Shown here one piece after another: positions 32,692 through 44,760 of a stretch of DNA of 64,000 nucleotides. A model generated the notes under the pieces. The model was not told the origin of the DNA, made no database searches, and was given only the letters and a program-made list of their open reading frames with translations. Positions within the stretch are counted from its first letter, which is position 1. Each line of letters opens with the position of its first letter. The stretch is from positions 53,360 through 117,359 of the forward strand of contig JACCGJ010001413.1 in assembly GCA_013407085.1 (NCBI GenBank). Reading direction: 5' to 3'. The DNA is from Atriophallophorus winterbourni. Its lineage: Eukaryota > Platyhelminthes > Trematoda > Plagiorchiida > Microphallidae. The translations under genes were made by a program, and so were the position numbers.

Positions 32692-32899
32692 TATTTCGAA
32701 CCATGTGCTTCTAAATTAAATTTTCAATTAATGGTTATTAAAAGCAAATTTACACTACACATTATCTTACAACTAGCTGTACCAAAAAACGAAGCTTTAT
32801 GTCATAATTATTTTTGGAATCATGGAATATGTAACGTATCTCTAATACCCAAATTTTCCGTGATGTTTATTTATGCAGTGCTGAATGCTAAACTAGTAA

Positions 32900-33095
32900 A
32901 ACAGACTTGTTTCCATCGTGGTTCGTTTTACGAACCCTATGCAACAGTGGAATTCAAGTATGACCTTGTTTACCGTTCATCCACTGCTTCAAGGCTCACT
33001 GAACCTAATCTTGCTGTCTCCACCTGAAGACGGCAAACAGCCAGAAACCGGTAGTGGAGTGTAATTTCGGCGGATGTAAGCAACACATATATTTA
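32900..33095 (+). repeat. Hammerhead retroposon unit, family gamma
   Basis: The unit reads CATCGTGGTTCGTTTTACGA, GCAACAGTGGAATTCAAGTA, GGCTCACTGAACCTAATCTT, a hammerhead, then ATGTAAGCAACACAT. The same order recurs in inverse orientation at 47570-47810 and in parts elsewhere. It encodes no protein. Confidence 0.75.
33018..33059 (+). ncRNA. Hammerhead ribozyme, family gamma, intact core
   Basis: The sequence gives stem I CTCCAC, core CTGAAGA (position 7 is variable in hammerheads), stem II CGGC-AAACA-GCCA, GAAA, stem III ACCGGT, then A at the cleavage position and stem I GTGGAG. Stem I pairs perfectly over six bases. The GUA cleavage triplet is allowed. Stem II has only three sure G-C pairs with a C-A mismatch next to the core. 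Confidence 0.75.
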
Positions 33096-33099
33096 GACT

Positions 33100-33405
33100 T
33101 GTTTTCAATTTTAATCTTCTGTACTGCGAACATTCTTATGGTACATTTATTGTTTCGTTACCTAAAATATTGCAGAACAAATGGTGATCAAAATAATAAA
33201 TGTAGTCACCCAAAATATGGTTCCCGATTGTCTATCGATTCTACTTATGGGTTATAATTAATCGAGTCATATCCATTATTGGATGAATCGAATTGCATTT
33301 CGATGAGATGATTTTTTTGATGGAATTATAAAACCATATCCCGGAAACATAATTCATATTGCTGTTGGATTATTAAACATGAACGTGATGACCAACAAAT
33401 TCCAT
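33100..33405. other. No recognised feature
   Basis: AT-rich spacer between a hammerhead unit and a CR1 tail; nothing recognised. Confidence 0.4.
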
Positions 33406-33409
33406 TTAC

Positions 33410-33525
33410 ATAATTCAAATTCAATTCAATTTTAATGGCCAGAAAACCATATAGCTTTACAGAAACCACAGAATAATATGGAAAATACGAATACTTTAAC
33501 AGGATAAAAGATGATTAGTTTGCAT
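33410..33525 (-). repeat. CR1-type 3' tail fragment
   Basis: AATTCAAATTCAATTCAATT followed by ATGGCCAGAAAACCATATAG is the reverse of the tail region of the CR1 copy at 42700-44760 (GTAAAGCTATATGC...ATTGAATTGAATCG). Only the 3' end is present. Confidence 0.6.
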
Positions 33526-33529
33526 ACTG

Positions 33530-35140
33530 AACCGTTTGAAATCAAGCAAAATTCCAAAGGAAAATTTTGTCTACGGTTGCACAGTGGAGCAACATATGTA
33601 GATCCCAGAGGTCAGGGTGTATATTTTTTCGATGCAGGTATTAAAGTTTAAGAAGGTATCAGCATTTTTCTTAAATACGTTCTGATTCGAGGAGTGAACA
33701 AAATAATCAGGTAGATTGTTCAAATACGCACGGCAAGTTGATGTCGTCTACAGTTAAGTCGTGAGTAAGGTACTCTTGTCCGATGCAAGCGCCGTCGTTT
33801 TAATGAGCATTGCAAGTATGGTAATCCTCGGAGACGATGATATGGATAATGGAATAAGTCTACTCTATTGATTCGCACAATTTAGGGTTACCGGCTAAGT
33901 CAGGAAAAACGTTGTGCGGCTTGACGATGTATTATTTACAATGCCGCGACATATTTTTATACGATAGTGTCAACACTTTAACTGTATTTCCCTTCATCAG
34001 TTTCATGTACGTGTTTATTATAAAGGAATCTCCTGCTATCAGCTTCGATTTGCGGGCAAATCACAATGCAAATATCGTTTTACACTAAAGCTTTATTCGC
34101 TAACTTAAAGTGAAATATAAATAATCACTATTGCCTACCGTAAAATGAAACTGACCTGGGAAAATTTCTAAAAGCCGGTTTTCAAATAGTTTCAATCCGA
34201 TATCCCTTCGGTGCGTGTCTTTACGAAAGGTAAACTTATTCGTCCAAAACCGTTTCATAGCCGAGATGTAGATAAATTAAAACCATACTGGTATGTAGTC
34301 CACAATGTGAGAAATGATCAAATGAAATTTATTTTCATCTGTGTATGTTTCTTGTGGGCAAATTACTAGAAAGGCAATCAAATAATCCACTTCACTAGGT
34401 GGATGGTGCGATATGTTACACAATGATTGTATTTGCTCTGGCTTCATAACATACGTGGATGACCATGAAGTAAATTTCAACAGTCGGAGAAGAACGTTCT
34501 ACAAAATGTTACATGCTCGAAGGAATTTCTAATGATTTAGGCAATTAAATTGTCGAGTATAACACACACACACTAATTTGGATTATGAAAATTTCCGTCG
34601 ACTTCCGTTGTTGCAATCAAAACCTAATAAATATAGATGCGACCATATGTTGCAGTTGTAAATTACATTACAACAATAGCTAATCAAATGTATTCGAATG
34701 ATATACACAATAGATGGAAACGTCGAAAAACCCGACGACCACAACCTGAATCGTAATAATTCGGGGTTCCGAAACTAGCACGAGAACATTGCGAGTGACA
34801 CCATCCTTGATAACATGAGCAGATGGACAACAACAGACGCTATCTATTGATATGAGATTCGTCAAGGTCAGTCAAACAATCACAAAGTGGTGAGGGCTAG
34901 AATTGAACCGTTTGATATGAAATCTATCAACCAATCAGCTCCTAGTGACAACCGGTAGTAAATGAGATTTACCAATATAAAATAAGCGTGTTTTATTCCT
35001 TGTAAAGTGTGTAAAAATGCATTTGAGCAATCAGCGTTCTCCTGTGCTATGAGATTTGTGGATAAACGTGAATAACATTGGACTGTGTGTTCTCGAAACC
35101 TATCCACATAACGTATTTTAAGTCAACAACGGGAACGTTA
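33530..35140. other. Long AT-rich stretch without recognised genes
   Basis: I find no gene here. The early part may be a very old CR1 C-terminus on the minus strand, but I cannot support this firmly. Confidence 0.4.
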
Positions 35141-35144
35141 TTAA

Positions 35145-35255
35145 AGTAATGTGTTGCTCACATCACCCGCACTCACACACCGCTACCAGTTTCTGGCTGT
35201 TTGCCGTCATCAGGTGGAGAGAGTAAGATTAGGTTCAGTGAGCCTTGAATGGGAC
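35145..35255 (-). repeat. Hammerhead retroposon fragment, family gamma
   Basis: AAAGTAATGTGTTGCTCACATC, shown here only through AAAGTAATGTGTTGCTCACA, leads into the hammerhead and the AAGATTAGGTTCAGTGAGCC block. It is the ribozyme-bearing half of the unit, in minus orientation. Confidence 0.7.
35177..35217 (-). ncRNA. Hammerhead ribozyme, family gamma, weakened stems
   Basis: On the minus strand the core CTGATGA, stem II and GAAA are intact. Stem III reads ACTGGT with a U-G pair, and stem I (CCAC with GCGG) has one mismatch. It may fold but probably cleaves poorly. Confidence 0.55.
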
Positions 35256-36110
35256 GGTTATTAAGTCTGAAATGATCTGACTTGATTCCCTTAATAATAT
35301 GTAAAATCTCGTACGATGTACTCAGGTAAAATATGAGTAGTGTTTGCCGACAAAAATAGGTAGGAACATTAACAATCTGAAAAATACTTGGTTCTTTACA
35401 CGTAGACAACCGCAACCGTTATCCGGTGATAATCTAGTGTTTATTTGCGTGTACTCATGGAATAGAACAAATTTGTATGCTCTTAACACAATTAATTTGA
35501 GGATCGATTTACGAGTTTCTATTAGTCAAGATTCGCCAGCAGACTTACTCAACAAATATTTGGCCTATAGCCTACACATCCGAATTACTATAAATTTAAC
35601 ATATGAAACGACGAGTCATGTTTAGTGAATTGTACTTTGTCAACAGGCAATCAGTGAGTTATTTACGTGTATCACGCTACTTCGTGAATCGTTTAATAAG
35701 ACTCATGCGTAAACACACTGTCTCATTCAACGTAAATGTCTACATTATGAAACGCGAAACCTCAAAAATAACAATCTATGCACTCTCCCTAAACACCGCA
35801 TTCCACCAACTGTTTCATTTGGCCGACCATAACATACAGCTAGGCAACCTGAATGATCTATAGTATATTGACACAAGAATGCTATTTTTCCAATATGAAG
35901 GATAGATGAACAGTTGTGTTCGTTCGGGATAACTTGTTTTACTGACATTCAAATGACCCTGAATGTCACCACAATGTATAATTCAGTTAGACTCACATAG
36001 ACAAAGCAAACCGCATGAAATTACGCCCATGATGTGTGTGATTGGATTGTCAGCGGACGCAATTATTGCAAAAGAGCAGGTCATGGAACTTTTTGTTGAA
36101 CTAGCGAATG
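35256..36110. other. No recognised gene
   Basis: A short stretch near 35705-35750 (AAACACACTGTCTCATTCAA) resembles one beside a hammerhead unit at 50695, so part of this may be an old unit without ribozyme. Nothing else is recognised. Confidence 0.4.
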
Positions 36111-36154
36111 GCTATTAATGACCATAGTGAAATTTTTCTTCACAATTCTAGTAC

Positions 36155-36780
36155 TTGTTTTTGTTGACCTCCTTCAGTCGATGTCGATCATACATGTACA
36201 ACAAAACCTTATCGCCTGGAACGTTACCCACCATCATGAAAGCCTATATAATTCCAACCATGGAGCATGCATCACAAGCTTGGACTCCGTGGTTAAAAAA
36301 GGATATACTATTTCTTGACAAAATATACCATTGTGCAACCAAACTCGTAAGAGGTTTCCGGAAACTAACGTACGAGGAACGAATGAAAAATCTGAGGCTC
36401 CCCACTCCTCTTCAAGGAAGCCTTCGAAGCGATGTGATACTAACATACAAAATATTAAATACCCCACATCATCCCGTAAAACATTTATTCGCATACCGTG
36501 AGTCACGACATACACGCAGCCACTCAGCGACACTGCAAATTCCCCACTCCCGTATCAGCTGTCGCCGATATTTTTATTGTGTACGTGTCTGTTTCCTTTG
36601 GAATTCCCTCCCCGAAACTCTTGTCATCTCTCCCAGCATCGAAACGTTTATTCGAAATTTGGATACTTATTTGTTGCATAACGATTTGACGACACCTGCG
36701 TATTGACTCATGGTAACTATACAACTTGACTATATTTGACATTGCATGTTCATTTTTTATACTTATTTCCTGAACGAATA
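36155..36780 (+). pseudogene. CR1-type C-terminal domain and 3' end
   Basis: The 183-codon frame reads IMKAYIIPTMEHASQAWTPW, LKKDILFLDKIYHCATKLVR, GFRKLTYEERMKNLRLPTPL, SLRSDVILTYKIL and FLWNSLPETLVISPSIETFI. This is the CR1 C-terminus after the RT. It is open to the stop near 36706 although the RT is missing, so it is a 5'-truncated copy of moderate age. Confidence 0.75.
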
Positions 36781-36959
36781 TTTACTATGATATGGTAATT
36801 GTGAAGCTTTGTGCTTTTTGTGACCATAAATTCTTGAAATCTTGACGTATCTTGAAAAGAACATTGATAGTTTAATTCTCCGCGTTGCTTCCAATGTCAA
36901 ACAGTCCGATACGGGAATGAAGTCTCTTCCGTAGCTCTCACAGCGAAAGACAGTACTAG

Positions 36960-37115
36960 GTCGATCGGCGTCAATTGCACGTCAGCGGAGTGATCTGGTT
37001 TTCAGCAGCCGAGAGAAGATTCTGATCGTACCCACCTTCGTTATGATGCTTTGCATAGTGCCTACAAGGTGAGTGGTCAAGAGCAAGTTCTTCCAAATAC
37101 CGGTAGTGCATAGTC
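36960..37115 (-). pseudogene. RTE C-terminal fragment
   Basis: On the minus strand, LEELALDHSPCRHYAKHHNE then LLSAAENQITPLTCN matches the end of RTE proteins here (SWEELALDRS..., ...AAERRSHRR). No other RTE part is next to it. Confidence 0.55.
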
Positions 37116-38340
37116 CCAAACCCTTCGAAAATACTGTAGTGAATTGAGTTTGCCAATAAACACAAACTAAATGAAAGCGCACGTTGGAGTGAGATAAAAG
37201 TGAGTAATTCTATTGATGTGCACTGTACAGCGTTTGTCTTAAAACTTAGTTACGAGAAACGTTGGCACAAGTTATCGAAGTCTCCTTATTCAAACTCCAA
37301 GCGAACAAATACTAAGAAATATGCACTTCAATGCATTTAGTGTTTCGACCTTGAAAAAAGCGAATCGTCTATCCGGCAAATATTTGTCTGCACATCACAA
37401 TTGAATTGGTTCTGTAACATGACCTGCGAACAAAAGCATCAACACACGTGCAGCCAACCTTGTTCAATAAAAATTTGCATAATTTCTCAGAAAACACCTT
37501 TTATATATTTGGGATATAGATAATGAAAATCATGTGTTTTTAGGCATAATACTGGTGTTGAAATTTGTTTCATTCACAAAAGTTCAACACGAGTGTCTTG
37601 CGAAAAGCCAACTCGTGATGAATGGCGTATTATTGTGTAAGACAAAGATTAACAATTGGGGTATATATGATTCAAGAATCAAGATTTTTGTTTGAAAAAG
37701 CATTAACCATTAAAATAAATACGGACTTGAAATATAAGCACCAATATATATTTGCGTATAAATAAATTGAAGCGTTCATCATGATTGGGATAACTTCTTA
37801 AGGGGCAATTTCACAGTTAGCTCACATATAGTCGTCAAGTTTCGATTTGCATATAGCTAAACTATCGAAGTTTATCAAATTTGCAGTTAGGGATTTACAA
37901 ACAAAACACACGCGCAACGAATATATTTACCTGAGGCAGTTTCGTTTGGAGTGTGGTATTTCCAAAATGCAAGTATGACCTCGGATGTTGCTTGAAGTTC
38001 GAAGTTCGAATAAGTTATCCTGAGGGTGGGTTTTTTGAAGTATACAAGGATAATATCGCTTCTACGTTGTGAAAGCGTCCTCAGGTACAGAGGTGTCCGA
38101 CGTATGGTGTATCATGAAAACGATCGACAAACTTAAACAATCGGTGATAGGAGCGATCTAAAAGCAAAATATTTTTCTGGAGTCATGGTGTCCAGGCTTG
38201 GGTAGCATAATCTTAAACCAGGTGTATATAAGTGTGCATCAATAGAAGAAACGAGCCCAAGGAGAAACATGCAAATATACGCGCGTGTGTAAACAGCATT
38301 ACATTGTATACCATTTTCAAACGAATACAAATCCAGACAT
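37116..38340. other. Long AT-rich stretch without recognised genes
   Basis: I see no gene, RNA or clear repeat in this stretch. Confidence 0.4.
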
Positions 38341-38342
38341 TT

Positions 38343-39059
38343 AATTCAAGGTAATTCAAGGTTTTTAATGGTCTAAAAAGCAACAAGCTTAACAACAACC
38401 ATAGGATGGTAAAAATTGACATTTAAGTGTATAAACAATATAAGAACATAGATTAAACAGTATATAAGTGTTCTGGAAACGAATAATGCAATACAAATTC
38501 GTCTAATTTCGTTTTAAAGTCATGCAAGTAGTGGCGTGAGCAACGGTTGAAGGTAAACTGTTCCAAGTAAAACAGACACGGACAGAGTAAAAATACCTTC
38601 TACAGTTCAGGCGGAAATGGGGTACGACCAGCACATATTCATGGGTCCGATAATTCCTCGTATCCCTTCGCGTGAATAAATCCTGTAAGGGATGGTTCGG
38701 GGTATGGAATGTTTCGTAAAGTAAGATAAGGTCTCCTCTGATTCGTCGATAGGGAAAATCGAACAGATTCAGTTGAGCTATCCTTTCTTTTTACGGTTTG
38801 TTTTGGATGCTGAGCACTAGTTTTATTGATCGGCGATAGATTCGCTGCATAGGTTACAAATCCCTCTTGAGCCACGAAGACCATGAGTGCACACCGTATT
38901 TCATGACTGGTCTCAAGTATGTATTCATGATCCTTGGGAATATCTTGGGCGAAAATTTCCCAAATACACGTTTGAGTAGATTTAGAACACGTGTTGCTTT
39001 TTTTAAAGGCACTGTTAGTTTGAAGTGATGTTTTTAAACTGGAGCATATCCAGACACCC
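38343..39059 (-). pseudogene. CR1-type C-terminus and tail, cut by the gap
   Basis: Read on the minus strand from the gap, the frame gives GVWICSSLKTSLQTNSAFKK. Further C-terminal pieces follow in shifting frames (for example SLTGFIHAKGYEELSDP). The 3' end carries a TTGAATTACCTTGAATTA tail near 38343-38360, as at 26696-27280. Confidence 0.7.
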
Positions 39060-40059
39060 NNNNNNNNNNNNNNNNNNNNNNNNNNNNNNNNNNNNNNNNN
39101 NNNNNNNNNNNNNNNNNNNNNNNNNNNNNNNNNNNNNNNNNNNNNNNNNNNNNNNNNNNNNNNNNNNNNNNNNNNNNNNNNNNNNNNNNNNNNNNNNNNN
39201 NNNNNNNNNNNNNNNNNNNNNNNNNNNNNNNNNNNNNNNNNNNNNNNNNNNNNNNNNNNNNNNNNNNNNNNNNNNNNNNNNNNNNNNNNNNNNNNNNNNN
39301 NNNNNNNNNNNNNNNNNNNNNNNNNNNNNNNNNNNNNNNNNNNNNNNNNNNNNNNNNNNNNNNNNNNNNNNNNNNNNNNNNNNNNNNNNNNNNNNNNNNN
39401 NNNNNNNNNNNNNNNNNNNNNNNNNNNNNNNNNNNNNNNNNNNNNNNNNNNNNNNNNNNNNNNNNNNNNNNNNNNNNNNNNNNNNNNNNNNNNNNNNNNN
39501 NNNNNNNNNNNNNNNNNNNNNNNNNNNNNNNNNNNNNNNNNNNNNNNNNNNNNNNNNNNNNNNNNNNNNNNNNNNNNNNNNNNNNNNNNNNNNNNNNNNN
39601 NNNNNNNNNNNNNNNNNNNNNNNNNNNNNNNNNNNNNNNNNNNNNNNNNNNNNNNNNNNNNNNNNNNNNNNNNNNNNNNNNNNNNNNNNNNNNNNNNNNN
39701 NNNNNNNNNNNNNNNNNNNNNNNNNNNNNNNNNNNNNNNNNNNNNNNNNNNNNNNNNNNNNNNNNNNNNNNNNNNNNNNNNNNNNNNNNNNNNNNNNNNN
39801 NNNNNNNNNNNNNNNNNNNNNNNNNNNNNNNNNNNNNNNNNNNNNNNNNNNNNNNNNNNNNNNNNNNNNNNNNNNNNNNNNNNNNNNNNNNNNNNNNNNN
39901 NNNNNNNNNNNNNNNNNNNNNNNNNNNNNNNNNNNNNNNNNNNNNNNNNNNNNNNNNNNNNNNNNNNNNNNNNNNNNNNNNNNNNNNNNNNNNNNNNNNN
40001 NNNNNNNNNNNNNNNNNNNNNNNNNNNNNNNNNNNNNNNNNNNNNNNNNNNNNNNNNNN
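39060..40059. other. Assembly gap of 1000 N
   Basis: Exactly 1000 undetermined bases. The round number suggests a placeholder, so the true gap length is unknown. A CR1 copy enters it from the left and a Penelope copy from the right. Confidence 0.99.
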
Positions 40060-40916
40060 AATTAACTATTAGGTATAAGGTGAATAACAACTTTACCTTC
40101 GCATCAGTGCCGAGCGCCAGATTGTGAAGATTTCTGCCCCATCCACCTTATTGACCACCAGTGAACCTGCCTTGGCAATTTTGACCGCTATACGGTTTAA
40201 TACCACGTCCAATATTTCCACATTTTCTATATCAACGCTGTGGCCTGTATCTAAAACGTGCTCCGCCAAGGCGGAATCACGAATAATGGATTGATATTCC
40301 CTCGCATCCCGGGGATGTCTCCTGACATGCTTTTGGTGTTCTTCGATTCCAGTGTGAATTGCCCCGGAAGCTGGCCCTATGTAAACACACCGAAACCAGT
40401 CCTTACAGTGATTCTGTTAGATGCTGTTCGTAACACTAAATAAAGGCTTCTTATACTTGAGGTGATTCAGAACCGCCAGAAACTAAGGATAGTTTTCCCT
40501 TTCTTATAAGTTACGCATATGGCCGCCTGGTTCAAGATTCTACGTATCGCTTCAGATGTACATGTTACATACGGTATACAAACTGTATCTCGACAATTTT
40601 TCTCCGATTTTTCTGACGGGTATTTTACCTTCATCAATTGGCGTTTTACAAAACTTTTTGGATAACCGTGGTCAATGAGCCTTTGGCTCGCTTCACGGTG
40701 CGCCTGTTTACGGTCTCTTTCGTCGCTGCACAGGTGTTCTATCTTATGGAAAATGGAACAAGCTATGGAACTGAAGACCTGTCTTGGATGAGCGGAAGTG
40801 TATCGTAGTACAGCATCTGTATCGATAGGTTTCCGATAGACAGAAGTTTTTATTTTCCCGTCTACTTTTTGTGCTAAACAGTCCAAAAATGGAAGAGTGC
40901 CTGTGCAGGATTCCAC
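40060..40916 (-). pseudogene. Penelope-like element H: RT thumb and GIY-YIG
   Basis: On the minus strand the frame at 40916-40467 reads GTLPFLDCLAQKVDGKIKTS, VYRKPIDTDAVLRYTSAHPR and QRLIDHGYPKSFVKRQLMKV, which is the Penelope RT C-terminal part. A GIY-YIG domain follows near 40400-40200: WFRCVYIGPASGAIHTGIEE, then EYQSIIRDSALAEHVLDTGH and VDIENVEILD. The palm is absent and the 3' end runs into the gap. Penelope elements copy themselves with this RT and nuclease. Confidence 0.8.
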
Positions 40917-40919
40917 AAG

Positions 40920-41125
40920 GACGGTCCTAAGCCCGTCTGAGAAAGAAGGAGGGTTGGGCTTAGGGCTAGAAACCCTATCCCGTAAAACCTACATTGCTAC
41001 GGAAACGATGACAACAGATCCGTGGTTCGGTCATGTCTGCAGGATGGATCCCAATTCGCATACGAAGGTAGCCATGCACTGGCATCAGCAAGGTAAACGA
41101 AAAAGGGGACGGCCCAAGGGGGAAA
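40920..41125 (+). pseudogene. Non-LTR element C-terminal fragment
   Basis: LSRKTYIATETMTTDPWFGH then VCRMDPNSHTKVAMHWHQQG and KRKRGRPKG match the C-terminus of RTE/CR1-type elements (GHV.RM......A..W...GKRKRGRPK). It lies between the two opposed Penelope copies, ahead of an A-rich run at 41140-41152. Confidence 0.65.
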
Positions 41126-41339
41126 TAATTGGCGCCAGAAAAAAAAAAAAAACAACCGTGGAAACGTCGTTGGTTTGGAATGGTGGTGGTGGTTGGATGG
41201 GAACGAGAAAACATGCCACAAGGATTCAGGTTTGATTTGTTTGCAGGGACGGCAACCAAACGGAAGCCGCGACAGGAACGGAAACCACTGGCGTGGTGTG
41301 AAGATTCAAGTGAGTTTGTCTTCTCGACATCATTGACTT

Positions 41340-42540
41340 AACTCCTAGGTTCTACGGCCTACCTAAAATACATAAAGAAGGCATTCCTGTACGAAATATC
41401 GTCGACGGTATCGGATCACCTGCGCACGAGTCAGCTAGACATTTGGATAATTTGTTGAAAACTTTAGTCGGCAATACAGCCTCGTTCATCAAGAACGCAT
41501 ATGAGTTTGCAGCACGCTTAAAGTCGGTAACAATAGATGACAATGAAATAATGGTTAGCTTTGATGTGAGCGCTTTGTTCACCAACGTCGAGCCAAAGGC
41601 TCATAGACCACGGTTATCCAAAATGTTTTGTAAAACGCCAATTGCTGAAGGTAAAATACCCATCCGAAAAATAGGAGAAAAATTGGCGGGATACAGTTTG
41701 TATACCGTATGTTAAATGCACATCTGAAGCGATACGTAGAATCTTGAACTAGGCGGCCATACGCGTAACTTATAAGAAATGGAAAACTATCCGTTCGGTT
41801 CTGATGCACCTCAAGGATAAGACGCCTTTATCTAGTGTTACGAACAGCATCTACATAATCAACTGTAAGGACTGTTCGGGTGTTTACATAGGGCAGACTT
41901 CCAGGGAAATTCACACTGGAATCGAAGAACACCGAAAGCGTGTTCGGAGACATCCCCGGGATGCGAGGGAATATCAATCCATTATTTGTGATTCCGCCTC
42001 GGCGGAGCACGTTTTAGATACGGGCCACAGCGTCGATCTAGTCAATGTTTCAATGTGGTATTAAACCGTATAGCGAACGCCTACATGCGGAGGCGGTCTA
42101 AATTGCCAAGGTAGGTCAATAAGGTGGATCTGGCGCTCGGCACTGATGCGAAAGTAAATAGTTTTTATTCTCCTTATGCCTACTAGTTAATTAGATTTTT
42201 GTTTGTCTTCAAAAATAGCCTTAGCCCCGTTAGTTAAGTACTTTTACGTATGTGGGCAGCTGTGTCAACTGACCTTGACAGTATCAGATTGATTTGGATA
42301 CACACAGTGAGGAAAACGGACCACTGATCCTGGTCATTCCCACGAGACGTGACACACTCTAGGCGTACTATAGGCTGTTTTGCGGTAAGGTCAAATAAGT
42401 GGTGGTGGGTTGACTATTACTTAATCATGTTCCCTGTCCTGACTATCACCCTTGGTCTGACGAAGCTTCTGTGTCAGAAGTGAAACGTTGCCCAAAAACT
42501 ACTCTAACCGATTGCACTCAAATTTCCTTGCATTTCGATA
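41340..42540 (+). mobile_element. Penelope-like element G, internally deleted
   Basis: RT fingers and the start of the palm read FYGLPKIHKEGIPVRNIVDG and EIMVSFDVSALFTNVEP with the first catalytic aspartate. The rest of the palm is deleted, and the sequence jumps to the RLSKMFCKTPIAEGKIPIRK region. A GIY-YIG domain follows at 41804-42064: SIYIINCKDCSGVYIGQTSR, then EYQSIICDSASAEHVLDTGH. The 3' region carries a hammerhead-like motif at 42450-42495. The copy is dead. The opposed copy H shares its protein sequence closely. Confidence 0.8.
42450..42495 (+). ncRNA. Penelope 3' hammerhead-like motif, family delta
   Basis: The core CTGACGA at 42457-42463 is followed by stem II CTTCTG-TGT-CAGAAG (six perfect pairs), then GAAA at 42482, the palindrome ACGT and T at the cleavage position. 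Stem I pairs weakly (GGT with GCC plus one more). Hammerheads are known from the ends of Penelope-like elements, so context supports the call. The 3' half of the motif also occurs at 27195-27210. Confidence 0.6.
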
Positions 42541-42699
42541 CAATTTGCCCCAAGAGATTAAAATTTTTCCTAGACGCCTCAAAACTAATGCTAACAAGAT
42601 GATGCCGAAAGTCTAAATACTGAGCAGAGTAAAAAATCCAAACCTGGTTAAAAAACGAATTCAGCCTAGTCTACCCGAGTCGGCGAAGAAAATTACCAA

Positions 42700-44760
42700 C
42701 CTACCCACTCAGGCCGATCCGTACCAATAATTATATCTCGTGAACCGTCTTTACTGTCAATTTTTTATACGAACAAACTACACGAATTGACTGAACTGAC
42801 TACCACACACTCACAAGTCGTGATTGCCTTAACTAACACATGGTTTCATCCAACTTTAAACGACAATGAAGTTGTCATTGAGGGTAGATTAGAAAATTTG
42901 ACTTCACAATCTGCCGAAGTTCTAGCCCATTTCTTTTCCACTGTCTTTAGTCCACGAAACGCCGTTACCTGTCCCTTAACTCCGGTAACTTCACCCGAAA
43001 ACGTTTTACAACAACTAACTATCACCTCGGACAGTGTCCTCCGCATATTGCTAAATCTCAACCCGAAAAAATCTCCCGGAGCTGACGAAATTACCCCGCT
43101 GATTCTCAAAAGCTGTACTAATACTTTGTGTACGCCCCTCACCTAATTGTTTAACCTATCTTTAACCCAAAGTTTCATTCCATTTGATTGGAAGAGTTGC
43201 ATCATTACCCCCATCTACAAAGGAGGAAACCGTTTCGAAGTATCCAGCTATCGACCAGTAACACTACTACCAGTGATCTCTAAAGTGTTGGAGCGTCTCG
43301 TAGCAAACAGCGTCACAAAACTTCTGGAAGACAATTGCTTGCTCGCGGTCGAACAACACGGCTTCAGAAAAAGACACTCTTGCCTTTCAAACCTTCTCCT
43401 TGCCCTCAATGACTGGACACACGCTGTAGACAAAGGTTTCACAATACACGCTTGTTATCTTAATATATTATAAGCAATCGATCGTGTCAATCACAGTCTG
43501 TTACTACAAAATAGAGCAATGTGGTATCAAGGATTTATTACGAGCCTGGTTTGAGGATTATCTCCCCGACCGTGTAATTCGAGTAATTGTTGATGGCGCT
43601 TTATTACGACCCTTTGCAGTAACGAATATAGGGTCGCAGGGATCAGTGCTTGGACCATTTCTTTTCCTGATCTATGTAAATGACATACCTAAACTTGTTC
43701 ACTGAAAAATCTTGTTGTTTGCTGATGACGTCATGTTGTGGTCACAAGTACGCACAACTGAGGACTGCAGACAGCTTCCGCTGGACCTCGATGACTTACA
43801 GGACGGGTCAATTAGAAATGAACTCCCTTTCAATTTCAGAAAATGTAAGATATTGACTGTTGGAAGACACTTCGAGTTCTCTTACATCCTTGGTTTCCAT
43901 ATTCTAGAAGGCACTGACAAGGAAAAGGACTTTGGTGTGTGGCAGAGCAGCACTTTGAAACCGTCACATAACGCCACAGCTGTCTATGAAAAGACGTCAA
44001 GGGTACTGCTTATGCTGAAACCTGTGTTCTGGAGTTTCAAGGAGCAAACTGTTCATTGAATAATTAATACGTACTTGAGGCCAACCATGGAGTATGTGGT
44101 TAAGGCTTCTACACCCTGGCTACAGAAGGACATCAAACTCTTGCACAGAATATATCATCGGACCAGTAAGTTCGTTTGTGATTTAAAGCACAAACAATAC
44201 GAAGATCGTATTAAAAGTCTCAATCACCTCGACTATTGCTGCCGCCGTCTTAGAGGTGATTTGATTCTTATGTTCAATATACTACATACCCCCAACATCC
44301 CTTGAATAAACTATTCACACGACTACCACCCGAACCAGCCGGAGTCATGACTGAACGGTCGAAGGTATTTTTATTCTGTACGTGTATGTTTTACCTGCAG
44401 CTCCCTAACTTGTAATGTTGCACATTCATCAAACTTTGATATTTTCAAATTCATGTCGACCAACCCAAACATTGAACCTATATATTATATTATATACACC
44501 ATAAAAGCTTTGAACTTTAACCACATGCATCGAAGTAAACGATACATCTTGACCCCATGGATGTATATGTGCCATCCAACCGATTGAAAACAGTTTCTGC
44601 TTTACGGATTTTGACCTGATTCCTGAACTGCTCAGTAAGGGAATAAATCCTGTTTTTACTACCTATGTTATTCGTAATTCCCATATTATTCTGTGATTTT
44701 TGTAAAGCTATATGCTTTTTAGACCATTAAATTGAATTGAATCGAATCAGCTACAAATCG
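42700..44760 (+). pseudogene. CR1-type copy G, 5' truncated
   Basis: Successive frames give SPGADEITPLILKSCTNTLC, FDWKSCIITPIYKGGNRFEV, SSYRPVTLLPVISKVLERLV, VEQHGFRKRHSCLSNLLLAL, GSQGSVLGPFLFLIYVNDIP and LLFADDVMLWSQ with an intact catalytic box. The C-terminus (TYLRPTMEYVVKASTPWLQK, DIKLLHRIYHRTSKFVCDLK) and a tail of ATTGAATTGAATCGAATC follow. Only a few stops separate the frames, so it is younger than copies E and F. Confidence 0.8.

Noticed and set aside
38639..40090. Very long open frames on both strands
   Set aside because: They consist mostly of the undetermined bases of the gap; only the CR1 part outside the gap is real.
41129..41341. Lysine-rich 70-codon frame starting at an A-rich run
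   Set aside because: The lysines come from an A-run and the rest has no motif; it lies between retroelement fragments.
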